In this document: positions 43,316 to 53,036 of the stretch, one piece after another
Position numbering within the stretch: position 1 is the stretch's first letter
Layout of the letters: every line of letters starts with the position of its first letter
Assembly (NCBI GenBank): GCA_017642895.1
Contig: JAEPON010000013.1
Coordinates: forward strand, 56,207-120,206
Length of the DNA: 64,000 nucleotides
Reading direction: 5' to 3'
DNA from: Roseitalea sp.
GTDB taxonomy: Bacteria > Pseudomonadota > Alphaproteobacteria > Rhizobiales > Rhizobiaceae
Notes under the pieces: model-generated
What the model was told of the DNA's origin: nothing
The model's database searches: none
The model's input: the letters and a program-made list of their open reading frames with translations, nothing else
Translations under genes and position numbers: made by a program

Positions 43316-44020
43316 TCAGGCGGCGCGGCTGGCCATGATCGATTTGGGCAGGCCGGCGACCCGCTCCATGCCGATATCGGCATCGGGAAAAAGGTGCGCC
43401 ATGTCATGCCGGGTCAGCAGGCGGATCTCGTCGACGATGGCCCTTGCCTTGCGGTAGTCGGGCTCACGCTCATAAAAGCCGAGCCGCCGCGCCTGCAGCA
43501 AATGTGTGCGCCAGCGGGCCGGAAGCCACTGATAGGCCGGCACGCGGAAATGCGGCTCCAGCGGAAACCAGAAATTGGGCGTCTGGACATAGTAGCGCGG
43601 GCCCAGGCTGCGGACATTGTCGGCGAACTGGCCCATCCGGTCCCAACCTCGGACATGCTCGATGACGGAGTTGGAGTGGACCAGATCGAACCGGCAGCCC
43701 TCGAACCGGCGCGCATCGCAGGCATCGCCCGCATGGGCTTCGAACAGGGCCGCATCTTTAACGGGCGCCAGATCATGTTCGAGATTGACAAGATGGATCT
43801 TGATCCGTCCGCGATGGCGCTCGAGAAAATCGGCGCCGATGTCCCAATAGACCTCGCGGCCGCCCAGATCGATGATGTCGATCATGCGGCGCTGATCGAG
43901 CGCCTGCTCGATCAGGGACCTGACCTTGAGGAACCGGGCCCGGCGAAAGCGGCTTTCGATGGATGCCGGGTTGGAATAGGGGTCGGCAATCGTATCTGCG
44001 GCAAGAACCTGACTTGTCAT
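43316..44020 (-). CDS. Class I SAM-dependent methyltransferase
   Basis: A 234-residue protein. The SAM-binding motif I is IDIIDLGGREVYWDIGADFL (about 48-67), motif II HLVNLEHDLAP, and a later FDLVHSNSVIEHV (about 112-124), the typical pattern of small-molecule methyltransferases. The end (FPDADIGMERVAGLPKSIMA) fits the same fold. The substrate is unknown; the polysaccharide genes are 5 kb away, so a role in glycan methylation is possible but unsupported. It converges on the MerR gene. Confidence 0.83.
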   Translation of the reverse strand: MTSQVLAADTIADPYSNPASIESRFRRARFLKVRSLIEQALDQRRMIDIIDLGGREVYWDIGADFLERHRGRIKIHLVNLEHDLAPVKDAALFEAHAGDACDARRFEGCRFDLVHSNSVIEHVRGWDRMGQFADNVRSLGPRYYVQTPNFWFPLEPHFRVPAYQWLPARWRTHLLQARRLGFYEREPDYRKARAIVDEIRLLTRHDMAHLFPDADIGMERVAGLPKSIMASRAA

Positions 44021-44236
44021 TGCGTATCGTTTTCAAAAAAGAGCATTTTTGCCGGAGCGGTCGATCCGACACCAGTGCGCCGACCATGCACGGGCTTAAA
44101 CCGTTTGTTAATCATGACTTTTAAACTTGGTTAACGGTCCTTGTCCGAAAGACGCCCCTGGCCGGCATGGATCACGATTGATTGCCCTTGGGCCGGCTCG
44201 CGCTACCTCCTTTGCTTTGAAGCGGAGGAGAATGAC

Positions 44237-44665
44237 ATGCGCACGATTTTGGCCGCCACGGCGGCGCTTTTCATATCGCTTTCAACGGCCGTGCTGGCGC
44301 AGGGGACGCCATCGCCGGACGGGGCGGAGGTCTATATTGTCAACCTTGACGACGGCGGTGCCGTGCAGAGCCCGGTGACGATCGTCTTCGGCATGCGCGG
44401 CATGGGCGTGGCGCCGGCGGGCGTCGAGATGGAGGGCACGGGCCATCACCATCTGTTCGTCAACAGGGCACCGTTTGGCGAAGCCGACGCCGCCATCAAC
44501 ATTCCGGCCGACGACAACCACATCCATTTCGGCGGCGGCCAGACTGAAGTGACGCTGGAACTGCCGGCGGGCGAGCACACGCTGCAGCTTGTCGCCGGCG
44601 ATCACAACCACATTCCGCACGACCCGCCGATTGTCTCGGATGTGATCACGATTACCGTGGAGTAG
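44237..44665 (+). CDS. DUF4399 periplasmic protein
   Basis: A 142-residue precursor with a signal peptide (1-22, ending VLAQG). The mature part contains [36 protein letters not shown] and [20 protein letters not shown], the His-rich pattern of DUF4399. The repeated His residues suggest metal binding. The function is not known. The start has ggagga upstream. It stands between a methyltransferase gene and the Entner-Doudoroff operon and is probably transcribed alone. Confidence 0.85.
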   Translation: MRTILAATAALFISLSTAVLAQGTPSPDGAEVYIVNLDDGGAVQSPVTIVFGMRGMGVAPAGVEMEGTGHHHLFVNRAPFGEADAAINIPADDNHIHFGGGQTEVTLELPAGEHTLQLVAGDHNHIPHDPPIVSDVITITVE

Positions 44666-44709
44666 GCTGGCGCCTGCAAAGCGGGCGATCCGGCGGTGCC
44701 GTGGCGTTT

Positions 44710-44949
44710 TCAGGTCTCGGCGCTGCCGCGCCAGCCCATCTTCATATAGACATCGCCGCGGCGCAGTTCGTCGAGCATTTGGGCAAGGCGCTTGTGTTTG
44801 GTGTCGTCGCGCTTGGCGGTGTTGATCCACAAAAGATAGTCGTTGCGCTGATAGGGCGGACGGGCATCGTAGGCCGCACGCAGGCCGGCGGCATCGAGCG
44901 CTTCGGCGACGAAATCAGGCATGGGTTCGCGAGGGCGCACGGCATTCAC
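44710..44949 (-). CDS. YdeI/OmdA-like domain protein (short)
   Basis: A 79-residue protein covering the C-terminal OmdA-type motif: [20 protein letters not shown], then [20 protein letters not shown] and [13 protein letters not shown]. The proposed GTG start overlaps the edd stop by four bases; an ATG at 44922 would give 70 residues. Full YdeI proteins are longer and are linked to bacteriocin tolerance or OmpD association, so this may be a short family member. It is the last gene of the zwf-pgl-edd transcript. Confidence 0.72.
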   Translation of the reverse strand: MNAVRPREPMPDFVAEALDAAGLRAAYDARPPYQRNDYLLWINTAKRDDTKHKRLAQMLDELRRGDVYMKMGWRGSAET

Positions 44950-46862
44950 CGGAAGGCGTCGTCGGCCATCTGCACGTTGACAGGCTGGCTTGGCTGGGCG
45001 TGCGCGGCGGACCCTGACGCAGGGGCCGGCGACGGTGCAAACACGCTCGCACCTTCGTCGGCGCGGGTGGCGACGCGGCGGAATGTCTCGAACAGTTCCC
45101 GGCCGATGCCGTGGGTGTTGGCGGTCAGGTCGACCTGCGCCGGCTCGCGCGCCGCGAACTCGGTCGCCTCGACCAGAACTTCGAGCGTGCCATTGGCCGC
45201 GTCGACGCGCACCACGTCGCCGTCGCGGACCTTCGCGATCGGCCCGCCATCGAGCGCCTCGGGCGTGACGTGGATGGCCGCCGGCACCTTGCCGGATGCG
45301 CCGGACATGCGGCCATCGGTGACCATCGCGACCTTGTGGCCGCGATCCTGCAAAACGCCCAGGCACGGCGTCAGCTTGTGCAGTTCGGGCATGCCGTTGG
45401 CCTTCGGGCCCTGGAAGCGGATCACCGCCACCATGTCGCGATCGCATTCGCCGGCCTTGAAGGCGGCCTGCAACGCGTTCTGGTCGTGAAACACCCGCGC
45501 CGGCGCCTCGATCACATGCCGGTCCGGCTTGACGGCGGAAACCTTGATGACGCCGCGGCCCAGATTGCCGGTCAGCATCTTCAGACCACCATTGGACTGA
45601 AACGCCTTGGCGACCGGCGCCAGCACCTTCTCATTGCCGGACTCTTTCGGCGCCGGGCGGCGCTCGACCGTGCCTTCCTCGCCGCCGAGCGCCGGCTCGA
45701 TCATGTAGGGATCGAGCCCATGCCCCCAGACCGTGCGCACATCGCGGTGCAAAAAACCATTGTCGGCCAGTTCGCGGATCATGAAGCCGAGCCCGCCGGC
45801 GGCATGGAAATGGTTCACATCGGCCAGACCGTTGGGATAGACGCGCGCCAGAAGCGGTGTGACGTCGGAGAGGTCGGAGATGTCCTCCCATGTCAGCACG
45901 ATGCCGGCGGCGGCGGCCATGGCGATCAGGTGGATCGTGTGGTTGGTCGAGCCACCTGTGGCGTGCAGGCCGATCACGCCGTTGACCACCGAACGCTCGT
46001 CGATCATCTCGCCGACGGGCGTGAATTCGTTGCCGAGCGCGGTGATGGCGAGCGCCCGTTTTGTGGCCTCGCGGGTCAACGCATCGCGCAACGGCGTTCC
46101 GGGATTTACGAAGCTGGCGCCCGGAATATGCAGGCCCATCACCTCCATCAGCATCTGGTTGGAGTTGGCCGTGCCGTAAAAGGTGCAGGTGCCCGGACCA
46201 TGATATGAGGCACTTTCGGCCTCCAGCAGTTCGGCCCGGCCGATCTTGCCTTCCGCATAGAGCTGGCGGGTCTTCGCCTTTTCATCATTGGGCAGGCCGG
46301 ACGTCATCGGGCCGGCCGGGATGAACACGGCCGGCAGGTGGCCGAAGGTCAGCGCGGCGATCAGGAGACCCGGCACGATCTTGTCACAGACGCCCAGATA
46401 GACGGCGGCATCGAACATGTCGTGCGACAGGCCGACGGCGGTCGAAAGCGCGATCACGTCACGCGAGAACAGCGACAGTTCCATCCCCGCCTGCCCTTGC
46501 GTGACGCCATCGCACATGGCCGGCACGCCGCCGGCCACCTGGGCTACGCCGCCCGCCTCGCGCGCGGCTTGCTTGATGACGGCTGGAAACGTTTCGAAGG
46601 GCTGATGCGCCGACAGCATGTCGTTGTAGGCGGTGATGATGCCCAGATTGGCGACCGTGTCGCCCTTCAGATCCGCCTTGTCGGCGGGCCCGCAGGCGGC
46701 AAAGCCGTGGGCCAGGTTACCGCACGACAATGTGCTGCGCTTGGGACCCTGGCTGGCCCGGTCGGCGAGACGTTCAAGATAGAGTTCGCGGCCGGCTCTC
46801 GAGCGCTCGCGCATCCGTTCGGTGACGGCGGAAATGGTGGCATTGACGTCATAAGCGGTCAT
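44946..46862 (-). CDS. edd: Phosphogluconate dehydratase
   Basis: A 638-residue enzyme of the IlvD/Edd family. It shows [50 protein letters not shown] and [20 protein letters not shown], which match Edd rather than dihydroxyacid dehydratase. Cys residues in these motifs would hold an iron-sulfur cluster. It converts 6-phosphogluconate to 2-keto-3-deoxy-6-phosphogluconate, the first unique step of the Entner-Doudoroff pathway. The start at 46862 has ggag upstream. Transcribed after zwf and pgl; the aldolase eda is not in the window. Confidence 0.95.
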   Translation of the reverse strand: MTAYDVNATISAVTERMRERSRAGRELYLERLADRASQGPKRSTLSCGNLAHGFAACGPADKADLKGDTVANLGIITAYNDMLSAHQPFETFPAVIKQAAREAGGVAQVAGGVPAMCDGVTQGQAGMELSLFSRDVIALSTAVGLSHDMFDAAVYLGVCDKIVPGLLIAALTFGHLPAVFIPAGPMTSGLPNDEKAKTRQLYAEGKIGRAELLEAESASYHGPGTCTFYGTANSNQMLMEVMGLHIPGASFVNPGTPLRDALTREATKRALAITALGNEFTPVGEMIDERSVVNGVIGLHATGGSTNHTIHLIAMAAAAGIVLTWEDISDLSDVTPLLARVYPNGLADVNHFHAAGGLGFMIRELADNGFLHRDVRTVWGHGLDPYMIEPALGGEEGTVERRPAPKESGNEKVLAPVAKAFQSNGGLKMLTGNLGRGVIKVSAVKPDRHVIEAPARVFHDQNALQAAFKAGECDRDMVAVIRFQGPKANGMPELHKLTPCLGVLQDRGHKVAMVTDGRMSGASGKVPAAIHVTPEALDGGPIAKVRDGDVVRVDAANGTLEVLVEATEFAAREPAQVDLTANTHGIGRELFETFRRVATRADEGASVFAPSPAPASGSAAHAQPSQPVNVQMADDAFR

Positions 46863-46907
46863 GGCGTGATCTCCGGATCGGGCATTGGGGTCCAGTCCAT
46901 GGGCCAC

Positions 46908-47627
46908 TCATGGCGCCCAGAAGACATGAACCGGCGTCGCGGTCTGGCGCAGCACGGCGCGGACCGGCATGGCATCGACATCGGTGCCGGCCAGCGCGGT
47001 TTCAAGCGTCGCACGCTTGTCGTCGCCTTCAATGTGCAACGCGACGAAACGCGCATCAAGGATGGGAGGAAGCGTCAGCGTCAGGCGCGGTTCGCCGGCG
47101 CCCTCGGCGAAGATCGGCAGCACCGTGTCGGAACCGTTCGGGTCCAGCGCATCGGCGAGACGATCGCCGCCGGGGAAGAAGGAGGCGGTGTGGCCGTCCG
47201 TGCCCATACCCAGAACGCAGGCGTCCAGGCGATGCCCGTCCTGCGCGAAGGCGGCCTGCGACAGGCGCGCGCATTCGGCCGGCGTGTGGGCATCGACCAC
47301 ATAGGGCACGAAGCGCGCTTCGGCGGCGCGGTTTTGCAAAAGGTGCCGCCGCACCAGCCGCGCATTGGCGCGCTCATGATCCGGCGGCACCAGCCGTTCG
47401 TCGACCAAAAGCACCATCACCGAGGCCCAATCGAGTTCGGCCTGCGACAGGACCTCGAAGAAGCGCCTGGGGGTCGAGCCTCCCGAGACGGCGAGCGAGG
47501 CATGGCCGCGCGTGGCGATCCCGCCGGCCAGCTTGGCGGCAACGCCGGTCGCGAGCGCCTCGGCGAGCTGGTCGCGCGTGTCGTAATCGTACCGGTGAAG
47601 CCCGGCTGCCGGCTCAGACGCTTTCAT
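46908..47627 (-). CDS. pgl: 6-phosphogluconolactonase
   Basis: A 239-residue enzyme of the DevB/SOL type. Landmarks are LAVSGGSTPRRFFEVLSQAE (about 45-64), VLLVDERLVPPDHERANARL and LGMGTDGHTASFFPGG (about 140-155), the substrate-binding and catalytic regions. It hydrolyses 6-phosphogluconolactone, the product of Zwf. Its start overlaps the zwf stop by 14 bases, so the two are translationally coupled; the edd gene follows 45 bases later. Confidence 0.95.
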   Translation of the reverse strand: MKASEPAAGLHRYDYDTRDQLAEALATGVAAKLAGGIATRGHASLAVSGGSTPRRFFEVLSQAELDWASVMVLLVDERLVPPDHERANARLVRRHLLQNRAAEARFVPYVVDAHTPAECARLSQAAFAQDGHRLDACVLGMGTDGHTASFFPGGDRLADALDPNGSDTVLPIFAEGAGEPRLTLTLPPILDARFVALHIEGDDKRATLETALAGTDVDAMPVRAVLRQTATPVHVFWAP

Positions 47628-49086
47628 GCCAGGTCCGTCCGTCCCGTTCGATCAGCGCGATCGAGGCCGATGGGCCCCAGGTGCCGGCGGTGTAGCGCTG
47701 GCACTGCTGTCCGGTTTCCTCCCAGGCCGACAGGATCGGATCGACCCAGCGCCAGGCGGCCTCGACCTCGTCGCGGCGCATGAACAGGGTCTGGTTGCCG
47801 CGGATGACATCCATGATCAGCCGTTCATAGGCGTCCGGGTTGCGCACGTTGAAGGCCGAGGCAAAGCTCATGTCGAGTGGCACATGGCGCAGCCGCATGC
47901 CGCCGGGGCCGGGATCCTTGATCATGATCCATTGCTTGACGCCCTCGTCCGGCTGCAGGCGGATGACCAGATTGTTGGCCGCCATGCGCCCGCCCGCCTG
48001 GCCGAAGATCGAGTGCGGCACCGGCTTGAAGGCGATGACGATCTCGGAGACCCGCGTCGTCATGCGCTTGCCCGTGCGCAGATAGAAGGGAACGCCGGCC
48101 CAGCGCCAACTGCCGATCTCGGCCTTCAGCGCAACGAAGGTCTCGGTCTCGCTTTCGGCACCGTCCAGCTCCTCGCGATACCCCTTGACCGGCCCACCCG
48201 CCGAGGCGCCGGGGCCATACTGACCGCGCACGGTCAGCTTTTCGACATTGTGCTCGCCGACCGGTTCGAGCGCGCGCAGAACTTTCAGTTTCTCGTCGCG
48301 CACCGCATTGGCGTCCATCGATGAAGGCGGCTCCATGGCGACCAGGCACAGAAGCTGCAAAAGGTGGTTCTGCACCATGTCGCGCAGCGCGCCGGCCTTG
48401 TCGTAATAGCCTGCGCGGCCCTCGAGCCCGACCGACTCGGCCACCGTGATCTGGACATGGTCGATATGGGCCGAGTTCCACAGCGGCTCGTAGAGCGCGT
48501 TGGCAAAGCGCAGCGCCATCAGGTTCTGGACCGTCTCCTTGCCCAGATAATGGTCGATGCGGAAGATCTGGTATTCGTCGAACACCTCGCCCAGCGTGTC
48601 GTTGAGCGCGGTCGCCGACTGCAGATCGCGGCCGATCGGCTTTTCGACAATGATACGCGTTTCCGGCGTGATCAGCCCGCTGTCGCGGAGACGCGTTGCA
48701 ATGTCGCCGAACAATGATGGTCCCACGGCGAGATAGCAGGCGCGCTTCTTGCCCGCGTCGGTTCCAAGCGTCTTGGCGAGCCGGTCCCAGCCGCGCTCGG
48801 ACTTCACATCGATCGACACATAATCGAGCTTGGCGAGGAACTTCTTCACCTCGTCGGCGTCAAGTTCGTCCTTGACGTGGGTTTTCAGCGCGGTGTGTGC
48901 GAAGGCGCGATAGTCTTCGGTCGAAAGATCCGACCGCGACGCGCCGATGATGCGCGTCGGCTCGGTCATCTGGCCGTCCTTCTGGCGGTGATAGAGCGCC
49001 GGCAGGAGCTTGCGTTCGGCGAGGTCGCCGGTGCCGCCGAAGATGATGCAGTCAAACGGATCGACGGGAATGATCTGGCTCGACAT
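47614..49086 (-). CDS. zwf: Glucose-6-phosphate dehydrogenase
   Basis: A 490-residue enzyme starting MSSQIIPVDPFDCIIFGGTG, continuing DLAERKLLPALY, the NADP-binding GxxGDLA motif. The catalytic segment is IFRIDHYLGKETVQNLMALR, and VEKPIGRDLQSA lies before it. It oxidises glucose-6-phosphate to the lactone with NAD(P). First gene of the leftward zwf-pgl-edd operon. The reading frame continues upstream, but 49086 is the start supported by the domain boundary. Confidence 0.96.
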   Translation of the reverse strand: MSSQIIPVDPFDCIIFGGTGDLAERKLLPALYHRQKDGQMTEPTRIIGASRSDLSTEDYRAFAHTALKTHVKDELDADEVKKFLAKLDYVSIDVKSERGWDRLAKTLGTDAGKKRACYLAVGPSLFGDIATRLRDSGLITPETRIIVEKPIGRDLQSATALNDTLGEVFDEYQIFRIDHYLGKETVQNLMALRFANALYEPLWNSAHIDHVQITVAESVGLEGRAGYYDKAGALRDMVQNHLLQLLCLVAMEPPSSMDANAVRDEKLKVLRALEPVGEHNVEKLTVRGQYGPGASAGGPVKGYREELDGAESETETFVALKAEIGSWRWAGVPFYLRTGKRMTTRVSEIVIAFKPVPHSIFGQAGGRMAANNLVIRLQPDEGVKQWIMIKDPGPGGMRLRHVPLDMSFASAFNVRNPDAYERLIMDVIRGNQTLFMRRDEVEAAWRWVDPILSAWEETGQQCQRYTAGTWGPSASIALIERDGRTWHESV

Positions 49087-49231
49087 CGGGTCTGTCCGGG
49101 ATTTGGGAATGTCGCAAGCGTTATAATCTAATCGATTTAAGAATACCAGTGCGCAGATTGACCTTGGTGGCGAAATCATCGAACACTGCCGTTGCGCGGC
49201 AGCGCCCGATGGGCACCCATGGGAGGTGGAC

Positions 49232-50719
49232 ATGCTGACACAACCGGACTCCGATCTCGCGCGCCGCGTCGGCGAAGGCACAAAGGGCCGAAACGTGATC
49301 GGCGGCGCACCGGTGATGGCGCAATCGGGCGCAACGCTGGACGTCGCCTCACCGTCAGACGGCGCTGTCTTTGCCACCATCGCCCGGTCGGAGGCCGCCG
49401 ATGTGGACGCGGCGGTGGCTGCCGCGCGCGCCGCTTTCGAGACCGGCCCGTGGGCGAAGATGGCCGCCGCCGGGCGGGGGCGGCTTCTGAGCCGGCTTGG
49501 CGAACGGATCGCCGACCATGCCGGCGAACTGGCGGCACTGGAAAGCCGCGACACGGGCAAGCCGCTGCGCCAGGGCGTTGCCGATGTCACCGCCACGGAA
49601 CGCTATTTCGAATATTATGGCGGTGCGGCGGACAAGGTGCATGGCGAACAGATCCCGTTTCTCGACGGCTACACGGCGCTGACCATGCGCGAACCGCATG
49701 GCGTCGTCGCCGGCATCATCCCGTGGAACTATCCGCTGCAAATCCTGGCGCGGGTCGCCGGCGCGGCGCTGGCGATGGGCAACACGCTGGTGATCAAGCC
49801 GGCCGAGGACGCTTCGCTGACCGCGCTGCGCGTCGCCGAACTGGCGCTCGAAGCCGGTTTTCCCGATGGCGTCTTCAATGTCGTTACCGGTCTCGGCGCT
49901 GAAGCCGGCGCGGCGCTTTCGGCGCACCCGGACGTCGATTATGTCACCTTCACGGGGTCGCCAGCCACCGGCACGGCGATCCAGGCGGCCGCCGCGCAAA
50001 ACAATCGCGGCGTGACCATGGAGCTTGGCGGCAAGTCGCCACAGATCGTCTTTGCCGATGCCGATCTCGAGGCGGCCATGCCGGTGCTGGTCAATGCGAT
50101 CATCCAGAATGGCGGGCAGACCTGTTCGGCCGGCAGCCGCATCCTGATCGAGCGTCCGGTCTACGAGGACGTGGCATCGGAACTGGCGGCGCGCTTTGCG
50201 GCGCTGACCGCCGAACCGCACTGGGCCGATGCCGACCTCGGTCCGCTGATCAACGCCAGACAGGCCGAACGCGTGGCCGGGTTCGTCGCCGACGCCAGGG
50301 CGGCGGGAATCGCGGTTCTGGCCGAAGGGTCGGTCGCCGCCGATGCGCCGGCGGGCGGGCACTATCAGGCGCCGGTCCTGTTCGGCACGGTCGATCCGCA
50401 AAGCGATCTGGCCCGGGAGGAAGTGTTCGGCCCGGTTCTGTCGCTGTTTGCCTTCGATGGCGAGGACGACGCTGTGCGCCTCGCCAACGCCACCGATTTC
50501 GGGCTGGTCGCCGGCGTCTGGACGAAAGATGGCGGCCGCCAGCACCGCATGGCCAAGCGTGTCCGGGCCGGCCAGGTCTATGTCAACGGCTATGGCGCGG
50601 GCGGCGGCATCGAACTGCCGTTCGGCGGCTTCAAGCGATCAGGCCATGGCCGGGAAAAGGGGTTCGAGGCCCTCAAGGACATGAGCGCCACCAAGACCGT
50701 CATCTTCAATCACGGATAG
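49232..50719 (+). CDS. NAD(P)-dependent aldehyde dehydrogenase
   Basis: A 495-residue enzyme with the complete aldehyde dehydrogenase set: IIPWNYPLQ (about 162-170), VIKPAEDASLTALRVAEL, FTGSPATGTAI (about 240-250), general base Glu264 in TMELGGKSPQ and nucleophile Cys298 in GGQTCSAGSR. It looks like the betaine-aldehyde/gamma-aminobutyraldehyde branch but the substrate is not certain. The start at 49232 has ggagg upstream. It diverges from zwf across 145 bases and is followed, after 274 bases, by an SDR gene. Confidence 0.93.
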   Translation: MLTQPDSDLARRVGEGTKGRNVIGGAPVMAQSGATLDVASPSDGAVFATIARSEAADVDAAVAAARAAFETGPWAKMAAAGRGRLLSRLGERIADHAGELAALESRDTGKPLRQGVADVTATERYFEYYGGAADKVHGEQIPFLDGYTALTMREPHGVVAGIIPWNYPLQILARVAGAALAMGNTLVIKPAEDASLTALRVAELALEAGFPDGVFNVVTGLGAEAGAALSAHPDVDYVTFTGSPATGTAIQAAAAQNNRGVTMELGGKSPQIVFADADLEAAMPVLVNAIIQNGGQTCSAGSRILIERPVYEDVASELAARFAALTAEPHWADADLGPLINARQAERVAGFVADARAAGIAVLAEGSVAADAPAGGHYQAPVLFGTVDPQSDLAREEVFGPVLSLFAFDGEDDAVRLANATDFGLVAGVWTKDGGRQHRMAKRVRAGQVYVNGYGAGGGIELPFGGFKRSGHGREKGFEALKDMSATKTVIFNHG

Positions 50720-50993
50720 AGAGCGTTTCGTTGTGAGACCGAATCAGTTCTGTTTGCCGGCCTGTGCGGCGATCCACCAGTACAGGCGCGCAGCGCGTAG
50801 CAGGGCTACGGGCAAGCGGCTGCACGCCGTGGGCGCCCGCAGGCCACAAACCCGACGGGCCGGCCATGTTTGGCCCAAATCCTGCGGTCTTCGGCTCGGC
50901 CGTATCCCGATACGCCTTTCGCCAAAGCCCTTGACCTTGTACCAAACCTGGTCCGGCAGAACGGTTCAACCTCGCAACGGAGCGCGCTAGATC

Positions 50994-51743
50994 ATGGGCA
51001 GACTGGACGGCAAGGCCGCCATCATCACCGGCGGGGCGGGCGGCTTCGGCGCGGGCATGACACGGCGCTTCATCGAAGAGGGCGCGCGCGTCCTGATCGC
51101 CGACATGAACGCCAAGCGCGCCGAGACGCTTGCCGCCGAACTGGGCGACGCGGCGGTTCCGCTGACGGTCGATGTGTCTCTCGGCAGCGACATTGAGCGC
51201 ATGGTGGCCACCGCGCACGATGCCTTCGGCCGGGTCGATATCATGATCAACAATGCCGGCTACAGCCACCGCAATGGCGACCTTCTGGACGTGGACGAGC
51301 ATGATTTCGACCTGATTTTCGCGGTCAACATGAAGGCGATCTATCACGCGACGCGCGCCGTGGTGCCGATCATGGAGAGCCAGGGCGGCGGCGCGATCAT
51401 CACCACCGCATCGACGGCGGGGCTAAGGCCGCGGCCGGGCCTGACCTGGTACAACGCCTCCAAGGGCTGGGCGATCACGGCGACGAAATCGATGGCCGTG
51501 GAACTGGCGCCCAAGAACATCCGCGTCAATTGCCTGGCGCCGGTGGCCGGCGAGACCGGCATGCTGGCGACCTTCATGGGCACCGACACGCCGGAGATGC
51601 GCAACAAGTTCAAGTCGGTCATCCCGCTCGGCCGTTTTTCGACGCCCGCCGACATCGCCAATGCGGCGCTTTATCTGGCGTCCGACGAAGCCGCCTTCAT
51701 CACCGGCGTCGCGCTGGAGGTCGATGGCGGACGCTGCGTATGA
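50994..51743 (+). CDS. Short-chain dehydrogenase/reductase (SDR)
   Basis: A 249-residue classical SDR. The cofactor motif TGGAGGFGAG is at 12-21, NNAG at 86-89, and the catalytic Ser140, Tyr153 and Lys157 are all present (TASTAGLRPRPG, WYNASKGWA). Asp37 after the second strand (LIADMN) favours NAD over NADP. The C-terminus GVALEVDGGRCV is typical. The substrate is unknown, but the preceding aldehyde dehydrogenase makes an alcohol/aldehyde oxidation route plausible. Confidence 0.92.
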   Translation: MGRLDGKAAIITGGAGGFGAGMTRRFIEEGARVLIADMNAKRAETLAAELGDAAVPLTVDVSLGSDIERMVATAHDAFGRVDIMINNAGYSHRNGDLLDVDEHDFDLIFAVNMKAIYHATRAVVPIMESQGGGAIITTASTAGLRPRPGLTWYNASKGWAITATKSMAVELAPKNIRVNCLAPVAGETGMLATFMGTDTPEMRNKFKSVIPLGRFSTPADIANAALYLASDEAAFITGVALEVDGGRCV

Positions 51744-51856
51744 CCGTCAATGCGCGCGATTCGGACCCGGACTCCAGAAGCAGCACATGACGCGGTTTGG
51801 AATGAGTGGCGAATCGTTGTATGTTCATTCTATGTTCTAACAGACGAGTTTTAGAA

Positions 51857-52105
51857 ATGAGCAAAGATCGAGATCGCATGGTCTATCGTCGGCAAGACGG
51901 AAATTGGGCCAACAAACGGAATGATGCTGACCGGGCTTCGAGCGTCCACAGCACACAACGTGATGCGGAAAGCGCTGCGCGCGAGATGCTGCATAACCAA
52001 GGTGGCGGCGAGTTGACCACCAAGGGTGTCGATGGACGTATCAGGAGTAAGGACACCATCGCGCCGGGCAATGATCCAATTCCCCCGCGTGATACTGAAC
52101 ATTGA
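51857..52105 (+). CDS. DUF2188 small protein
   Basis: An 82-residue hydrophilic protein of the DUF2188 type. It has VYRRQDGNWANKRNDADRAS followed by AESAAREMLHNQGGGELTTK and GRIRSKDTIAPGNDP, a pattern seen in short stress-related or phage-borne proteins. No signal or membrane segment. The G+C content is lower than the neighbours, hinting at recent acquisition. The start at 51857 is chosen because the domain begins here rather than at the upstream ATG. Confidence 0.8.
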   Translation: MSKDRDRMVYRRQDGNWANKRNDADRASSVHSTQRDAESAAREMLHNQGGGELTTKGVDGRIRSKDTIAPGNDPIPPRDTEH

Positions 52106-52250
52106 GCCAGATCACGTTTTGAGTTTGGCGCGGACGCTGCGTATGACCAAAGCGTAATCCGCCCGCCGCCTTGTTGCCCGATTTGCGCCGCGCCCGCGCC
52201 ATCTGCGCGCGCTAGCGCTGTCACGCGATTGGAAAGAGCGAGGTCGGGTG

Positions 52251-52664
52251 ATGAAGGAACTGGTTGTCGTGCTGACGCTGATGGGCTGTGACGATGCGGG
52301 CGCCCATTGCGACTATATCGATACGCCCGCGGGACGCTGGCCGTCCATGGCCGCCTGCCAGGATGCCAGCGAGGCGCTTCTGACCCGCATCGAGGCCGAC
52401 TATCCGTCAACGGCGGCGCAATGCGAGGTGCTCGACGCTGGCGCGATCGCGGTTGCCGGCGACATGGTGCCTGCCGAACGGCCGGCCCGCGCGGCGTCAG
52501 ACGAGGCGGCCATCGCCGTCACCGTCTCGCCGCCCACGCGGCGCGGCATGGTGCGGCGCTGGGTCACGGTGCCGGTGCGGGCCGTTGCCAGCCAGCCCGC
52601 GCGCATTGCAGGTCTGGCGCGGACGACGGCGGACCGCGTCACCGGGCTGCTGCCGGCCTGGTAA
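52251..52664 (+). CDS. Hypothetical Cys-containing protein (137 aa)
   Basis: The product has a weak hydrophobic start (KELVVVLTLMG), four cysteines in the first 65 residues (CDD, HCDY, ACQD, QCEV), and a C-terminal Arg/Ala-rich part (RRGMVRRWVTVPVRAVASQP). It may be an exported or membrane-associated small protein whose Cys form disulfides. I recognise no family. The ATG at 52251 is preferred to the GTG just before it because gaggt lies at a suitable distance. It converges with the DUF5368-like gene with three bases between stops. Confidence 0.55.
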   Translation: MKELVVVLTLMGCDDAGAHCDYIDTPAGRWPSMAACQDASEALLTRIEADYPSTAAQCEVLDAGAIAVAGDMVPAERPARAASDEAAIAVTVSPPTRRGMVRRWVTVPVRAVASQPARIAGLARTTADRVTGLLPAW

Positions 52665-52667
52665 GCC

Positions 52668-53024
52668 TTACGCCGCGCCGCGCTTGCCGCCAATGACGGC
52701 CTGCACGGTGTAGGCAAGAAAGGTCAGGCCGACAGCGCCGGCAAGGCCGATCAGGATGAGCGCGATCACGTCGATCGGCCCTCCCACATCGCCAAGCCCC
52801 GAGCGGGTGATGACAAAGACGAACCAGATGGCGGCAATGGCGCCGATCGGCGCAAGCAGTTCGGCGCGCAGGAACCAGCGGCTGCGCAGCGACCGGTCGC
52901 GCACGATCACATAGACAAAGGCGATGGTGACCAGGCCCGCGATGACGACGAGGCCCCAGAAAAGCGCCTGGCCGAACATCTCCTCGAGCACGGCGATCAG
53001 CGTTCCGAATGTCAGTTCTTCCAT
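52668..53024 (-). CDS. DUF5368-like small membrane protein
   Basis: A 118-residue protein with three to four membrane helices (about 19-42, 51-70, 82-104). It follows the flavoprotein gene on the same strand by 12 bases. Such small membrane proteins are found beside SQR-like oxidoreductases and may anchor them or pass electrons to the quinone pool; that is inferred from context. The family name is given from memory and is tentative. Confidence 0.65.
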   Translation of the reverse strand: MEELTFGTLIAVLEEMFGQALFWGLVVIAGLVTIAFVYVIVRDRSLRSRWFLRAELLAPIGAIAAIWFVFVITRSGLGDVGGPIDVIALILIGLAGAVGLTFLAYTVQAVIGGKRGAA

Positions 53025-53036
53025 GATGGTTCCTCC

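Noticed and set aside
50720..50993. A suspected RNA gene or mobile remnant in the gap before the SDR gene
   Set aside because: No cloverleaf, inverted repeat pair or transposase-like coding could be supported.
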